Assembly (NCBI RefSeq): GCF_032854445.1
Contig: NC_088302.1
Location: 17,357,338 to 17,421,337 of the forward strand
Length of the DNA: 64,000 nt
Source: Liolophura sinensis
Taxonomy: Eukaryota; Mollusca; Polyplacophora; Chitonida; Chitonidae
Direction of reading: 5' to 3'
The notes beneath the pieces were generated by a model. The model was given only the letters and a program-made list of their open reading frames with translations. It made no database searches and was not told the origin of the DNA. Shown here one piece after another: positions 31,801-44,786 of this stretch. The first letter of the stretch is position 1, and each line of letters opens with the position of its first letter. The position numbers and the translations under genes are program-made.

Positions 31801-34800
31801 TCATCAGTACTTTCAGGTATATATACTGTAATGAACTTCCTGTTTTGACAATGGTTGGGTGTTTTTCTAAATTGTTTTTCTTAAAGTCGAAGGTTTTGTG
31901 GTTGTGTGGGTTGGGAAAATCTTTTTTGGGGGTAGACTGTCTGATGAATGTGTGTGGAAGGTGTTGTGGATGTGCAAAATATGTGGGAGATCAGATGAAT
32001 GTGTTCAAGGCTTTGTGGATTTGTGGGTTGGGAAAATCTTGTGCACGTTTGGGAGTAGAATGTCTGGTGAATGTGTGTAAGGTTTTGTGGATGTGCAGAA
32101 GGTTTTGTGAATATGTGTGAGATCATGTGAGGGTTTTGTGGATGTGTGGGTTGGGAAAATCTTGTGCATGTTTGGGAGTAGAATATCTAGTGGATGTCTT
32201 GAAGGTTTTGTGGATGTGTTGAAGTGGAATGCCTTGTGGATAAGTGGAAAGTTTTGTATATGGGAGATCATGTGGATGTGTGGAAGGCTGTGTGGATGGG
32301 TGGAAGGCTGTGTGGATGGGTGGAAGGTGAAACACATAGTACATTGCATGTGTGTCCCACATGCCTGACATAACACTTAAAGGTATATTTTGACAGAATA
32401 CTGTGTATTGTTTCAGAATAATGGCTACTGTTTGGTGAATACACCTGTCATCACATCACATGATGCAGAGGGAGCTGGAGAGGTGTTTAGTCTTCAGGTA
32501 AAATGAATACATGTACGTGTGTTAACTAGTTCTCATGGGTTTTTACTAGATATGGGCAGTTTGCACTAGATATGGGCAGTTTGCATTAGATATCGCCATT
32601 TTGCACTAGATATGGGCAGTTTGTACTAGATATGGGCAGTTTGCATTAAATATCGCCATTTTGCACTAGCTATGGGCAGTTTGTACTTACTTTAAGCATA
32701 ATGCAACTATCTTATTTTCTGGAACTTTTTGTGTATGAAAGTGCAACTTTCCATGTTTTTAATGTGATTTTCGAGATTAAGCTACATTGGTTAGTTTGGC
32801 CATTTATAGGGCTTCACAAAGAGTATAATTTTATCCAATCAATACAGAATAATGCCTTTTGAATATATTCGAATAAACATGCAAAAAAGGTTAAAGATTA
32901 ACAGTAAATGTATTAAGCAGCAGATGTACATGATACTAATAGTCAGAACCGCAATGAAGACTTAAAAATGTGTTACGCTGTTAAAATCCATGTAGAAGTG
33001 TATTACAGGGAACTGGTGAAATGTATAGTTAATATGGCTCTGTACAAGACTCTTTTTTTTTTTTTTGTATTTGATTCAAATTTAGCTGTACTCAAAATCA
33101 CCAAGTGCTTTAGTACAGGTATAGGCTGAATTCATGTGATAAGCACTCAATACAGGTATGAAAAGTCACATCCACCCGAGGAATCCTGTGTTTGACTAGT
33201 TTTTAACCTGTCATAACCAAATTCTGATGATCAAAGTGAAACTCAGAGAGATTCTGTTTATGTCTGTAAATTGCAGTAGATGTATGGGCATCTATAGCTG
33301 AGAGGTTAGTATGCTAGCTCAGGAGCCTCCCACCAATGTGATGGCTGTGAGTTCAAATCTGGCTCATGCTGCCAGCAACCTGTGCTTTTCCCCAGGATCT
33401 AACCAGTTTCCTTCCATCATATTACTGGCTGCTGTTGTATATTAAGTGAAATATTCTTGAGTATGGCTTTGCAAAAACCAGTCAGCGAAATAAATAGAGT
33501 ATTCCCATTTAAACACCAACGTACATGTTGGTGACATAAATATATCATTGTCTTTCCCTTTTGTAAACATCAATTTGTGAAGCCTGCATAGCATGATGAT
33601 TTCCCCCGACACCATGACAGCCGTCATGACACATTATCAGTTTTCTGTGGATGGTCGTGGGTTTCCCCCGGGCTCTGCCCACTTTCCTCCCACCATAATG
33701 CTGGCCGCCATCGTATAAGTGATATATTCTTGAGTACGGCGTAAAACGTCAATGAAATAAATAAATCTTCTTGGGTTTTGGTAAATCGGCCTTTGAACCT
33801 GTTATCCACCTACCTTTTTCATGATTCAGCCATGGGAATAATTCTTTAGAATAGAGCTGAGACAGTTGGAATTTTCTGTTTTTTAATTGTTTTGTCATAT
33901 TACTACCTCAGTCCAGTTCCAATTACCAAAACTCTCAAGTGACCATTTGCATTTTATTGTCTTAGCCAGGTAGCTCAGGTGCTGTAGACTTAACGACAGG
34001 TAATGACAAGTCACCCAAGGACAAGCCTCCCCTGTTTTTCGGCCACTTGGCTTATTTGACTGTCTCTGGGCAACTACAATTGGAGGCTGTCAATGGGTAA
34101 ATACTGTAATGCAAATTTAGACGAAAGTAATTGATATGATTATAGGCAGACATCACAAGGGAGTTTACTCCGTTGTCATGTCTAAGGCATGACCTCCAGA
34201 CTTCACTGGGCACCGGGGAATGTTCATTTCAGCCTGACAGGTTTAATGGTTCAGTTATATTCCTGTGTTAACACAGACTGGGCTATAAATAGAAGGGTTT
34301 GTCTAGGTGCGTAAAGGTTCAATTTTGTCTTGAATTTGTACATGCCTGTGTGAAACTGAATTGAAGCATGGATTTGCTATATTTCACCTGATGTTTAGCA
34401 TTTTTTAAATGCCTTGATTTTGATTGATTCATCCTCTTAGTAAGGTAATTTAAGAGTTTTTTTGAGAGATATAATTAATTTCTTATGAGACAAACTTAAG
34501 TGTTGGCATCAAAAGTAGCATTTTAAGGCCTCTGTGTACTTCTTAAAGTGCATTTTAACCTACCAGACTTAAGGTGAAATATAGCAGTAAACATTCACGC
34601 ATGTCTAACTACTACATGTAACACTTGTATGTGGGATATAAAAGTAAATAATTAAATAACAAGAGCTTCTCATCATGGATCAGAATTTCCAGTGCAGTAT
34701 TCCTGTACTGTTTATGTAAAATGGATAAATGTCACATGTAAAGCCACAGAGTACATCTTGCATTAACGACTTTTTCTTAGTCCGTAAGTCATTTCAGTGA

Positions 34801-37800
34801 AGCAACACTAGATAAAAGAGCGGTGGCAGTCTGTCCTATAACAAGGAGGCACATTACACGTACATGCACACTAAGGACTCCTTCATCATATGACTTAAAA
34901 ATTATTAAGTACGACGTTAAACCCTAAGGGCTCACCCCCTCATTCAGTCAGTCAGTCATTGATGTGCCCTGCATGACATTACCTCTTTGTGTGGCCTAAT
35001 ACAAAATGGGTTGCTTTTTCCTGCACCACATTGGCAACTTAAGTCCAAGATGAATTGGCCATATTTTTTTTTTTTTTTTGCAATAGCAAATTTCAGACTT
35101 ATTTTCGTAGGATTTTCAAAATTCAAAACCATTATGTGGGAAAAGTTTGTCAGAGGTTGATGGTTTACCCAGGGCACTAGGATGACTTGCTTCCTTCATG
35201 TATGAAGATGACCATCATCAAATCAGAGACAAAGTGGCATGTAAATGCATAAGTGTGGCGTTAAACAGAAGGGAAATAAATAAATCAAATTAATATGATG
35301 AAACAACCACCAGAATGTATTGTTTAGGTTGGTTTATTATATGGCGTGTAGGATCAAAAGTTAGGTACACAAAGGTGCTCAAATATCTCAGGTTCTTGTA
35401 CAGGATTCACCATAGGATTTGAGATTTGGATCCATACAATTAAGGTCTGGTACCAGTATAAATTTTTGCACACCAGGTGAAATGAAATTTTGCTGGACGT
35501 ACTTGTAGTTTCTCAGTACAAATCCTGTATAAACATACACATGGTTTTGCATCTCATTCCAGTGGCTTCAGCAAGGTCTACACCTTTGGTCCAACTTTCA
35601 GAGCAGAAAATTCCCGTGGTCGCCATCACCTGTGTGAATTTTACATGATAGAAGCAGAGTTAGCCTTTACAGAGTCACTGGAGGATATTTTAAAGGTATG
35701 CCTGAAAAGTGTGAAGACCTGTTCTAATGATCACTTAGCCATGTAGGTGAATTTTTTCTCCTTAATCACCTTTGTTAGATTTTCGTCTTCTCATTTCCTA
35801 TATTAATTGCTATGGCTTGTTTGTTTATAGTATCAGTATAATTTGACTGGGTAAGATTCGTGACAATAATGTGAATGTCTGAAGTTTATTTGAATCTGAT
35901 GACCTAAGAGAAGGTTCCATAGTTATACCATTTGCAAGTGATTGTAAGCATTATGTTTTTAAAATTAAGTTGTGCATTCTATTTTTCAGGAGATGGAGAG
36001 TCTTGTCAAAGTTTCTGGTCATCAGATTATGGAGAAATCTGCTGAAGATGTGGAAGTATTCCATAAGCATGTTGCACCTGGCCATAAGGTAACATTTCTG
36101 ACATCAAGTGGTAAATATGGGTCTGACAGGTAACCCAGAAGTGATTAGGGAGTTATACCCTGTATAATGTCAGGTAAATAATTTGAATTGAGTATTCGTT
36201 GCAGCTGTACATGTAGTTCTTGAAAATTACTATGTTGAAGTGAACACAGGTGCTTAAATGTCTTGATTAGCCTTGACATTCATTTGTCCTTGAGATTTGT
36301 TAGACCGTGACCTTTCTTAAACCTTGATCTTCAGTGCCATCATACATGTACATGTATATAAATTGATTATTATATCATTGAAATGAATAAATATTGAAAG
36401 TAGCTTAATACTGTAAACACCTGCAACTGTTCTATATTGCAGGCTATAGTTGAAAAGATCCTGTCCAGTGAGTGGCACAGGTAAGAAGGAATTCCTGTAT
36501 TAAAAAAAAAGACATTTATCATGGTGAAAATAAAATGAACCTGTGACACTATAGTGTTTCTGCTTTGCAACTGGAAGAATCTTGGTCAATATCCAATTTA
36601 TCTTCTCAACCTTGTGAAGATATCACAGAAATACCGAGGTTTCCAGTTATCATGTTAAGATATCTTGGCGAAGTCCCATAGTGACGTGACCCTTAGTGGG
36701 TAAATTGCTACATTTTAACATGGATAGGTATGAACAGATATGAAAGTTATCCACAGAACGACTTTATTTACCTGACTTTCAAATCCCTTTAAAGAAATAT
36801 TTCACGTAATAATTTTCATTGGTTATGGATAATATTAATGTATGCAGTAAAGTGATCAAGGCATGAAAGGACATCAGCACGATGTCATAACATCACAACT
36901 CAAAAGCTCTATGTTGGCTGTTAATCGCTGAACACAGCTTATATGAAGGACATGTGTTGTGTAGGTGAGGTACATGTGTAAGGGGTGTTATATGCAGTCT
37001 CACTAAAGTCAGATCTTGCAGTTGCATCATACACTTATTGCTATTAAACTAGATATGCAGAAAGACCTGCATGCACTCCCGGTCAATTAATAACCTCTTT
37101 TTGTGTTGAGATGTAAAACCTGAGTAGCAGTCGAAAGCATTGTTTCTCTCCATATGATTCTGTCAAAGAGCCCTCTTTACTTTTCAAACTGTGTACATGT
37201 ATGAATGAATTTGATTGGACCAACATCTGATGGTCAATAAGACAGTCAGTATATCATCAGATCTACTATTATGTGACAGGGAGGCCTCCGTGGCTCAGTT
37301 GGTTAGCACATTACCGTAGAGTAATGACCCAGGAGCCTCTCACCAATGCGGTTGCTGTGAGTTCATGTCCAGCTCATGCTGGCTTCCTCTCCGGTTGTAT
37401 GTGGGAAGGTCTGCCACAAACCTGCGGATGGTTGTGGGTTTCCCCCTGGGCTCTGCGCGGTTTCCACCCTCCATAATGCTGGCTGCCGTTATATAAGTGA
37501 AATATTCTTGAGTACAGTGTAAAACACCAATCCAAAAAAAAAAAAAAAAAAATTATGTGACAGGTTCGTGTATTCACACACGAAATACTGTGTAAATACT
37601 GTAGAAATACTGGATAATGATTGCAAAAATGGAGTTTAGTGTTTGAATTTTAAAGCTCATTTCATGAACCACTTCATAGATATATTTTTTATTTTTATTC
37701 CAAACACAGAATAAAGTTGTTTATATGCACACATTAGACATTAGACATGTACTGGTAAACTGGACCAGAAAAAATATGAAATTTGGAGAAGATTTGGTTT

Positions 37801-40800
37801 GTTCTGCGAAGAAATCTTAAATAATACTAAGAGTAAAAGTGGTATATGGTATTGTGGTTTTCGGTTGCTTTCCAGCCAATGCTTACTTGTTGTTTTCTGT
37901 CATTTTTAAGGATACCGTACAGTGATGCTGTTCAAGTTTTGTCCAAGAAGAATAACGAGTTTGAGTTTAAAGTTACAGTAAGTTACAGTTTACATGTGAT
38001 ATTGTGCAAGTCTTATTGGTGATGTTTTACTGAAACAACTTAAACCCTTATTGATTTTATATAAATGTTTTGACCTTATTTTTGTTGGTAGATTTTCATT
38101 TAGAAAGTTGATTTTTAAGTAAACAGTGTTATGGTTTATTAATGTTAAAACTATCTGGATATAGCATAAATTCTACTAGTGAAAATTGGCTGACATCCTT
38201 CCCAAGTTTGATCCGACGAGCGAATCACCAACATTACTTAGTCACGATCTAGACCAGTCGAACAACATAGGAGGTACATGTAGGTGGCTGGTAGACTTTA
38301 CGGCAAACATGTGTTATCCACTGTGATGTTCACAAATGACACAGCTCCATTTAATGGCTCCATTGGTACATGTAAATGTCATTTAGGAATCCAATTTTTC
38401 AGTACAAACAGTATTACCGTTATTAGGGATTACAATTTCTGGGTGTGGCACGGATTGTGGTTCTGAAAATTGGGGGAGAGCCCTCTGGGTTTCAAACCAG
38501 TGACCTCAGAGCTGGGCACCAAATTGTTGGCTACCTCCTACATGTACATGTATTTTAGCAGAAGGCCTGGTTGAGTGGTCCAGACAGTTGACTTGTGTTG
38601 CTGACAATTTGGTGACTCAAAAGCCCTGGCTCAAAACTGAGAGAGGTCTCATCCAATTTTCGGCACTAGAATCTGCGCTGTATGTCTAGAAAGTGCAGAA
38701 TAATTATTAACGATAATAGTGATTTACACTACAAGCTTTTCATTCCAAAAACACAAAAGTGTCTAATGCGTCTGCCTCACTTTCTGCATACCCTCATCCT
38801 GAAGGGGATGGAGGAAGTTCAGGCAGACGGAAGTTTTCACATGGGACGTTTTGTAAGTCTCTTTTCTCATATGTTTTTTTTCTTTTTCAAATGGCATTTT
38901 CTAGGTTATGGTGCCATAAGATGATGTGATTTATGGCAAGAGTTAGAAAAAAAAAACTGACTATTGTGGAAAGATAGCCCAGGAATTATTCAGTATACAG
39001 CTTTTAAATACATGGCATGTGGTTTGAAATTGCAGTGGGGAAAAGAGTTCCAGAAGGAACATGAGCATTATCTGGTGTCTTACTTCAACAATATTCCTGT
39101 TTTTGTCACTGATTTCCCCAAAGAACTGAAGCCATTTTATGCCAGAGCCAACAATGATGGAAAGACAGTAAGTTTTTTTTTTTTTGCACTCTTCTCTGTA
39201 TTTCCCTTTCAAAATATATTTGAGGAAGCAAATGTTAACCGTTATTATGGTTATAAATTGGAATTTCTACTATACTTTGGATTTTCCTACTATGTGTACA
39301 TATAGTGATGAACATCAACTAGTCTAAAATCAGAGACGTACGCTTTGGAATATAGCTGTTTCGCCACTCGTGTCATAAAACTACACCGTGGATGAAACCA
39401 TTTCAAAGTAGGGGTTTTCACATGTGTTCAGGCCTCAAATTCATTAACTTAGAAAGCAACAAACTTCTGCTAATTGCTTTACTCCTCTGATTTGTGCATG
39501 TGTATGGTCCATTCATTGACACTCTAGAGCAGGTGTTAACAGCAGACGAGAAACTGCAGCAAAATGAGAGAGGAAGTTTGTGCAATTTGCCCTGCATTTG
39601 CATAATTGTCATGTTAAATAAATATGTAAAAGTTTAAAGTAGGTGTAACGGAATAGAAATGATGACTCTTTATTGAGTCATTGTTGTTGATTTTAAACTG
39701 CTAATTGTGGAAGAGTTGAAATTTTAGACCTGGGATGCAACAATGACTCTAAAAGGAGTCATTTCTGTAATAATAGATGAAATAATGCACTGATGCACAT
39801 ACCAGGCATAACGTATGTAACCCGTAGACTTTTAACCTATAGTTTACTGGTCCCCTACTGTACTGGAGGGTACCATTGGTTCACTCCCCATCTGACAGGC
39901 TCTTAAGTCTGTCACAAATTACAGATCAAGTTCTACTCTGTCCTGAGCTCTGCATTTCTCTCACAACGGTCCACTGTTTTGAATTTACACTTGGTACTTG
40001 GCTTCCCCAAGACAAGATACTGATCAAGTTTGACTTTGAGAAACATGTATTTTTATATGCCTGCATGGGGAATTCTGCCAGCAACTTGGCATATGGTTGA
40101 TGGTTTTCCCCAGACTCTTCCCAGTTTCCTCTCACTATAGAATTGGCCGCTGTTATACAAGTAAAATATTAATTCTTGAGTTCATCGTAAAACCACAGTC
40201 AGATAATTAAAATTTAATGTAGTTTGTAATTCTGATGGCTCAAGGGCACTCTGGTTTCCTGCACACGTAAATGATGGTCACCTTTGAAAGTGAGAAAAAT
40301 TGGTAAGGTACATTGTAATAAACACTAATCAAATCAATAAATATGAAGTTTCTCTCTAAAACTTTGGCGAGGCAGAATTTGAATTTTAAATCAAAAATTT
40401 GTTCAAAATCTTTTCCTCAGGCTAAATGCTGCCATGAATTGTACCGATACAGAAATCAGATTCACACGGTCTTGTCTGCTTTACTAGTATATGAAATGAT
40501 GTGTATATATGTACAGGTATCATCAGTGGACTTGCTGTTCCCTGGGGTGGGGGAAGTGTTTGGCGGATCCCTCAGGGAAGAAAGGTTGGACATTCTAAAA
40601 GCTAGGATGGAGGAGCTGTGCATGACAGAGGATTATGCATGGTAAGAAGAGCTTCTTACGCAGTGTACATGTACAGACTTGTAGCATAACATACATGTAC
40701 ATGCATAAGGAAGTAATTCCGAGAAAGGAAGGATTCATTGTCAGTCCATAAATCATCAGGAAACACCTACAGTATTCAATACGTAGGCATATAAACATAC

Positions 40801-41890
40801 ATGTAGCTGTGCACCTTCATGTATTCTAAACCTACAGCCCATGTATTCTTTAATTTGTACATAATTTGCATATTTCTTGATGATTTTCAATGATTTCTGT
40901 TGAATGTTCTTGAAATTGTGAAATTGGCCTAGTGATGAAAACGTTTGATGCGATATAAATCTGAAATATCGGTTTAATGACTGACAGCTGGTCCCTGTTA
41001 AAAGTGTATAAATGCAGTGGGAATATTTTTCTATCCTTATGCTCACAGGCTTAATAGAATAATTCGTTTTCCCCCACCCATAATAACCTGAGAGCATAAT
41101 GTAACTCAGTGAGTGAAAGTCATGACTTGTAACCATAAGTTACTCTAGGTGCAAGGTCAATCCTGACCTTGGACATGAAATTTATAAATTTCCAGGCTCT
41201 CACTGTTTGTTGTCAATTGCACAGTAAGTGGCCATAGGTGCATCAGGAGGGTGTGGTGTCTACCATGACAATTCGTAATAAGAATAGCTGTCATCATATA
41301 AAAAACTTTTGAACATGGAGTGAAACAATGATCAGTCAATCCAAAAACCTGATTACTTTCATATGAGTTAAACTTTCTTGAGAATCCATTAAACACCAGT
41401 TAATTAAATAAGTTAAGCATATGTAGTTGGTGTGTTAATTGTGATAATCAGAGATGATTTCGCCATCATCCTCATCTCCATGGGATGTGTAACATCTGCT
41501 AGTCGATTAAAATCCAGTGCGATGAAGTGGATGATGGTTTGGTACGTTGTGGAATCTTTCCAGTGATTCAGTATGCTTGTTTGAAGCATTTTGTGCGGAT
41601 TGGGTTGATGACAGGGATTTGATCGTCTCAAACTTTACTGAAAGCTTCTAGAATGTATTATAGTTTATTATCTCTGTGAAGTCTATCATTATACTCCATG
41701 TGACCACTGTCTCGGATGAAAATTCTTACCTTTAATGTTTGGCAGGTATCTGGACATCCGCAGATTTGGATCTGCCCCTCATGGAGGATTTGGGATGGGT
41801 TTTGAACGTTTCCTCCAATCATTGCTGGGTATCCATAACATCAAAGACACTATACCTTTCCCACGGTCATCCAAGAACTGCAAAATGTGA
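28704..41890 (+). CDS. NARS2: Mitochondrial asparaginyl-tRNA synthetase, complete 13-exon gene
   Basis: Charges mitochondrial tRNA-Asn with asparagine in the matrix. Exons: 28704-28871, 29892-30001, 31202-31319, 31676-31816, 32417-32497, 33966-34096, 35563-35695, 35990-36088, 36443-36480, 37911-37977, 39036-39167, 40517-40641, 41746-41890 (TGA at 41888-41890). All borders are GT-AG and all phases agree, giving 495 aa; human NARS2 is 477. In order it has a basic N-terminal leader, an OB-fold tRNA-binding domain ([20 protein letters not shown]) and a class II core with [20 protein letters not shown] (motif 2) and [12 protein letters not shown] (motif 3). The ending [11 protein letters not shown] is close to the human end. 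No frameshift or missing key residue is seen. The cytosolic enzyme NARS1 is much less similar, so the mitochondrial call is firm. Confidence 0.97.
30355..30467 (+). mobile_element. Diverged SINE fragment
   Basis: Contains tttccttccaccatataaatgctgg-like core and gtaaaacaccagtcaagtaa tail, in NARS2 intron 2. Confidence 0.6.
30515..30652 (+). mobile_element. Diverged SINE copy
   Basis: Starts gtgggaaggtctgccagcaa and ends ggcgtaaaacatcagtcaaa; 5'-truncated, same strand and same intron as the previous copy. Confidence 0.75.
31885..32345 (+). repeat. TG-rich degenerate tandem repeat
   Basis: Repeats of gttttgtggatgtgtgggtt, gggaaaatcttgtgca and gtgtggaagg-type units inside NARS2 intron 4. Overlapping open frames on both strands (His/Pro/Thr-rich or Cys/Val/Gly-rich) are artefacts of the repeat. 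Confidence 0.75.
32542..32690 (+). repeat. 20-bp tandem repeat with 60-bp higher order
   Basis: Units alternate between ctagatatgggcagtttgca and ttagatatcgccattttgca types, about seven copies, in NARS2 intron 5. Confidence 0.9.
33286..33500 (+). mobile_element. SINE copy with diverged tRNA head
   Basis: Begins with a head resembling agctgagaggttagtatgct, has the box-B-like ctgtgagttcaaatctg and the MetaSINE-like 3' half. Near full length but mutated; NARS2 intron 5. Confidence 0.75.
33640..33768 (+). mobile_element. SINE copy, head missing
   Basis: Well-conserved core gtgggtttcccccgggctct, gctggccgccatcgtataag and tail caatgaaataaataaat. NARS2 intron 5. Confidence 0.85.
35563..35695 (+). 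CDS. NARS2: NARS2 exon 7: class II motif 2
   Basis: Encodes [35 protein letters not shown] and [13 protein letters not shown] with the following RHHLCEFYM is class II motif 2; the Arg contacts ATP and the amino acid carboxylate. The H.(L/C).EFYMIEAE signature is typical of the AsnRS/AspRS subgroup. Phase 2 in, phase 0 out. Confidence 0.93.
37281..37551 (+). mobile_element. Full-length tRNA-derived SINE with poly(A) tail
   Basis: Complete element: tRNA-like head with box A tggctcagttggttagcac and box B gtgagttcatgtcc, linker, conserved 3' core, and a pure A tail of about 18. Perfect 13-bp target-site duplications (attatgtgacagg) flank it at 37268-37280 and 37552-37564. Lies in NARS2 intron 9, sense orientation. 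The best reference copy in the window. Confidence 0.93.
39655..39776. repeat. Small inverted-repeat element
   Basis: Arms of about 30 bp: left tagaaatgatgactcttta and gagtcattgttg, right the reverse complement with two small gaps (caacaatgactct and ggagtcatttctg). NARS2 intron 11. Possibly a tiny MITE. Confidence 0.55.
40075..40212 (+). mobile_element. Old SINE fragment
   Basis: Diverged copy: gccagcaacttggcatatgg, tttcctctcactatagaatt, cttgagttcatcgtaaaacc. NARS2 intron 11. Confidence 0.55.
41746..41890 (+). CDS. NARS2: NARS2 exon 13: class II motif 3 and stop
   Basis: Encodes [34 protein letters not shown] and [13 protein letters not shown], then [12 protein letters not shown] is class II motif 3 with the ATP-binding Arg. 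The preceding exon 12 (40517-40641) supplies [20 protein letters not shown], part of the same active site. This exon ends the protein at the same place as mitochondrial homologues. Confidence 0.95.
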
Positions 41891-42648
41891 TTCTACAAGA
41901 CGTAGTGTACTTATATACAACGTGGAACCCCAAACATGTCAAATAGCTACAACTTTCTTGATAGTTTCTCCTGCTGGCCAACTGAGATTCTCAATATATA
42001 AGATACCCAGCAAGCATTAAAAACCATTAAGATGACTCATCCAGTGATGTGACTATAAACCAGTGGAGCCCCTAACCACAGAGTTGCCCATCCAGACAAC
42101 TAGGTCCACCAATATTGTAGCCATCTTGTCAGTGAAATTACAACCAGTCAGGGTTGCAACATGCCAGCTGTAGGAAGGCTAAACTTTACAATTCTCCACA
42201 ACCAAGGAAGTGTCCGACTAATGCTGCCAGTTTGTTTCCTTCAGTGTTTATTGTCTGGTCGATGTCTTTGTTGGCAGTAGAAGTTAGAAATGTGATCAAA
42301 TACTTCAGTTCCCGAAGTTATCAAGTTTCTGTCTACAGGTGAAGGTTGCTGAAAATTTTCAGTTTACTACAGTACGATGTGCCAGCTAAATAATAACATT
42401 TGAAGGAACTTTATATCGTTAATTTGTCTTGCATTGTTGGTGAAGTTCTGCCAAGCAGATACTGAATGTGTCAAAATTTGCTACGTAATTGAAAATCATA
42501 ATGTATGGGCGCCTGTAAGCCAAATCATATAGTGTTATGATGAAACAGTGCTTATCTTGATACATTATATCTGAACATTTATTTTTTCTGATAAATTTCT
42601 CACAGTTTTGGTTCAAAGATACTTGAAAGGAGACTTAATCGTATGAAC

Positions 42649-42654
42649 AATAAA
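42649..42654 (+). promoter_or_regulatory. Candidate NARS2 polyadenylation signal
   Basis: AATAAA about 760 bp after the NARS2 stop codon, just before a SINE-like insertion. It is a plausible 3' end for the transcript; a variant signal nearer the stop is possible. Confidence 0.35.
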
Positions 42655-42677
42655 TCTCCTTCCTTTCAAATGTGTAT

Positions 42678-42842
42678 GTCGCACGTGGGAAAGCTCGTGA
42701 CTGACTTGCCAATGGTCACGGTTTAAGACCGGGATTCCTGTTTCCTCCAGCTATAAATCTGGCCGCTATCGGATGTGGAAACTTCTTGAGTATGGCGTTA
42801 GACAACAATCGATCAATCAATCAATCAACTGATCAATCAATC
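42678..42842 (+). mobile_element. SINE-related copy, variant type
   Basis: Contains tttcctccagctataaatct, ggccgctatcggatgtgg and cttgagtatggcgttagaca with a caatcaatcaatcaa tail. The tail and core differ from the main family. Just after the putative NARS2 polyadenylation signal. Confidence 0.6.
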
Positions 42843-44733
42843 AGTTACCTCAAAAAGATGAAATGAAATTCCCTTCGACATGACGCCATTCTGTTGGCAT
42901 TTTTTATAGTTTTGACTGAACAGTTGAAGAGTCTAACGTTTATAGCCACTGTTGTATTCGCGAGGTCATGAGTGAAACTAAATCCTTCTTGGGGATATCG
43001 CCTTTCTTCAATAGGCATTGCTCCATTGCATCTCCTGTGTGATGCTGGGTTTCTTTTCCTGAATGCGTGTTTCCTTGGTAGTTGCTCCATTCTGTGCACT
43101 GATTGATGCCTTAAGCTGTAAATCCAGAAACCATCTCAGCCCAAGTCTCCGTTCAAGTGCCACGTTTCTTGGTAGTTTCCTTTTTATATTGTTTTGTAGT
43201 GACATCTGTATACCAAATAAGCCTTGACGTATTGAAATTTACAATAATGATAAATTCAGGAATTTTCTCTGCGAACGTAATTTTGCACCTTCGCAACTTT
43301 TCCATATTAGTTAACGGGGCGAAAGTGGAGATCGTTTTGGCGTTAATGATGGTGTATGACCATAGAGGCCTGAAACTCAAACTTAATCTGTAATTTGCTG
43401 AGGTAAAACCATGTACGATTGACCTTGAAAGTGTAAAGCAGTATAAATACATCCACAAATACATCCAATCAATGTCATAAGAAAACAACAGGGAAAGTGA
43501 AATGAAGTGCAAAATTATAAATGCAAGAACACTTCATGGTGGAGTTATTTCCGTTTTTAGAATGAAAATATAGTTAATGTTTGCACAGAATAATTCTAAA
43601 AATACTTCAATAATCGTCAATACGGCCTGTATATATGCATTAGTGAATAGAATCCGTAATATTTCAATAAGGGTTGATATTCTCTTATAGTGAAGTATTA
43701 ACCTATTTCATTAGGATTTACAATGTAAGACTTATACTGAAATTTCACTTGTAACGCCTGTTGATGCAATTATTTCAATAGGGGTAATTTATTTCGATAA
43801 GAGTCCAAACAAAGCACAATAACACGAGAGTGATGTTCCATCATTGTGCCTATAAATTACCGTAAATTATAAAATTCACTACCGTCTCTTGTTTATTGGA
43901 ATCAGTTTTAAGGTGAATGTGGAGTGTGGCCTCTCTAACAGTACAGCATGAATTGATCTCGGGTTTTGCATGCGTATAACAGGAGGGGATGTTCCATCGT
44001 TGACGCCCTGTAGGAGTCTTAATTACCGCCTTTTACAAAATTTCTGACATGGCTCTTTTGTGTTATAGAATCCATGTTTTGTATTGAGCTGAAGTTCTGC
44101 ATTCCCGTGCCTCTCAGCGCGGATCTCTTTGGTACATTGCAACCAAACCTTTTTTAAAAGTTCTTTCTCGCCTAACGATACTATTATTTTTGACTCAGAC
44201 GTGATACAGTATTTTGAAATGGACACCTATATCAGATTCTAAAAACTGATCATTTTTTGATTATTGTATTACCTTATCTGTGTGCATATCACCGAACACG
44301 ACTTCTAAGCTGTTAGACAGAAGGGACGTAACTCTAGGCTGTGATCCGTGCCATTATACGGTTACATGACTTGCTGACGTATTAAATGTTGAAGCAGATT
44401 GACTCCTCTGAGGACAATTTGGACTCGGTCAGCCGGCAACGTAACACAAACCGAATTAAATGAGTTCTTTTCATTGGATTATAGTCATCTGTCAAGAGGG
44501 GTTGTCTCGTGCTGTGGGTTCGAAATGCCTCGGGGCAAGCTCTGAATGGACCTGTTTTTTTGTGGAAAATATTTTTTGTACTTTTGCTTTTTAGGCGTGT
44601 GTCTCTAAACTAAAGGGGTGTTGAGGTGGACAGTTCGTCACGTGTTACGTTCATTTCACCACCCACACACTGTCAGGTCGATTTATCCCAGGCTACAGTC
44701 AGTCAAGCGTAACAGCCAGAAGCAGGCAGTTGA

Positions 44734-44786
44734 AATGCCGTTGTTGAGCAACAACGGCATTACCATCCCTTGCACTAGGGATGGTA
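44734..44786. repeat. Two adjacent perfect hairpins
   Basis: First: aatgccgttgttg, 2-nt spacer ag, then its exact reverse complement ending at 44761. Second: 44761-44786 with 10-bp arms around accatccct and agggatggt, spacer tgcact. The hairpins share one base. No known RNA family recognised. Confidence 0.8.

Noticed and set aside
31845-32376. His/Pro/Thr-rich and Cys/Gly-rich open frames on both strands
   Set aside because: They come from the TG-rich tandem repeat in NARS2 intron 4 and overlap each other.
37281-37352. tRNA gene
   Set aside because: Box A and box B-like sequences are present but belong to the SINE head; the cloverleaf arms are not maintained.
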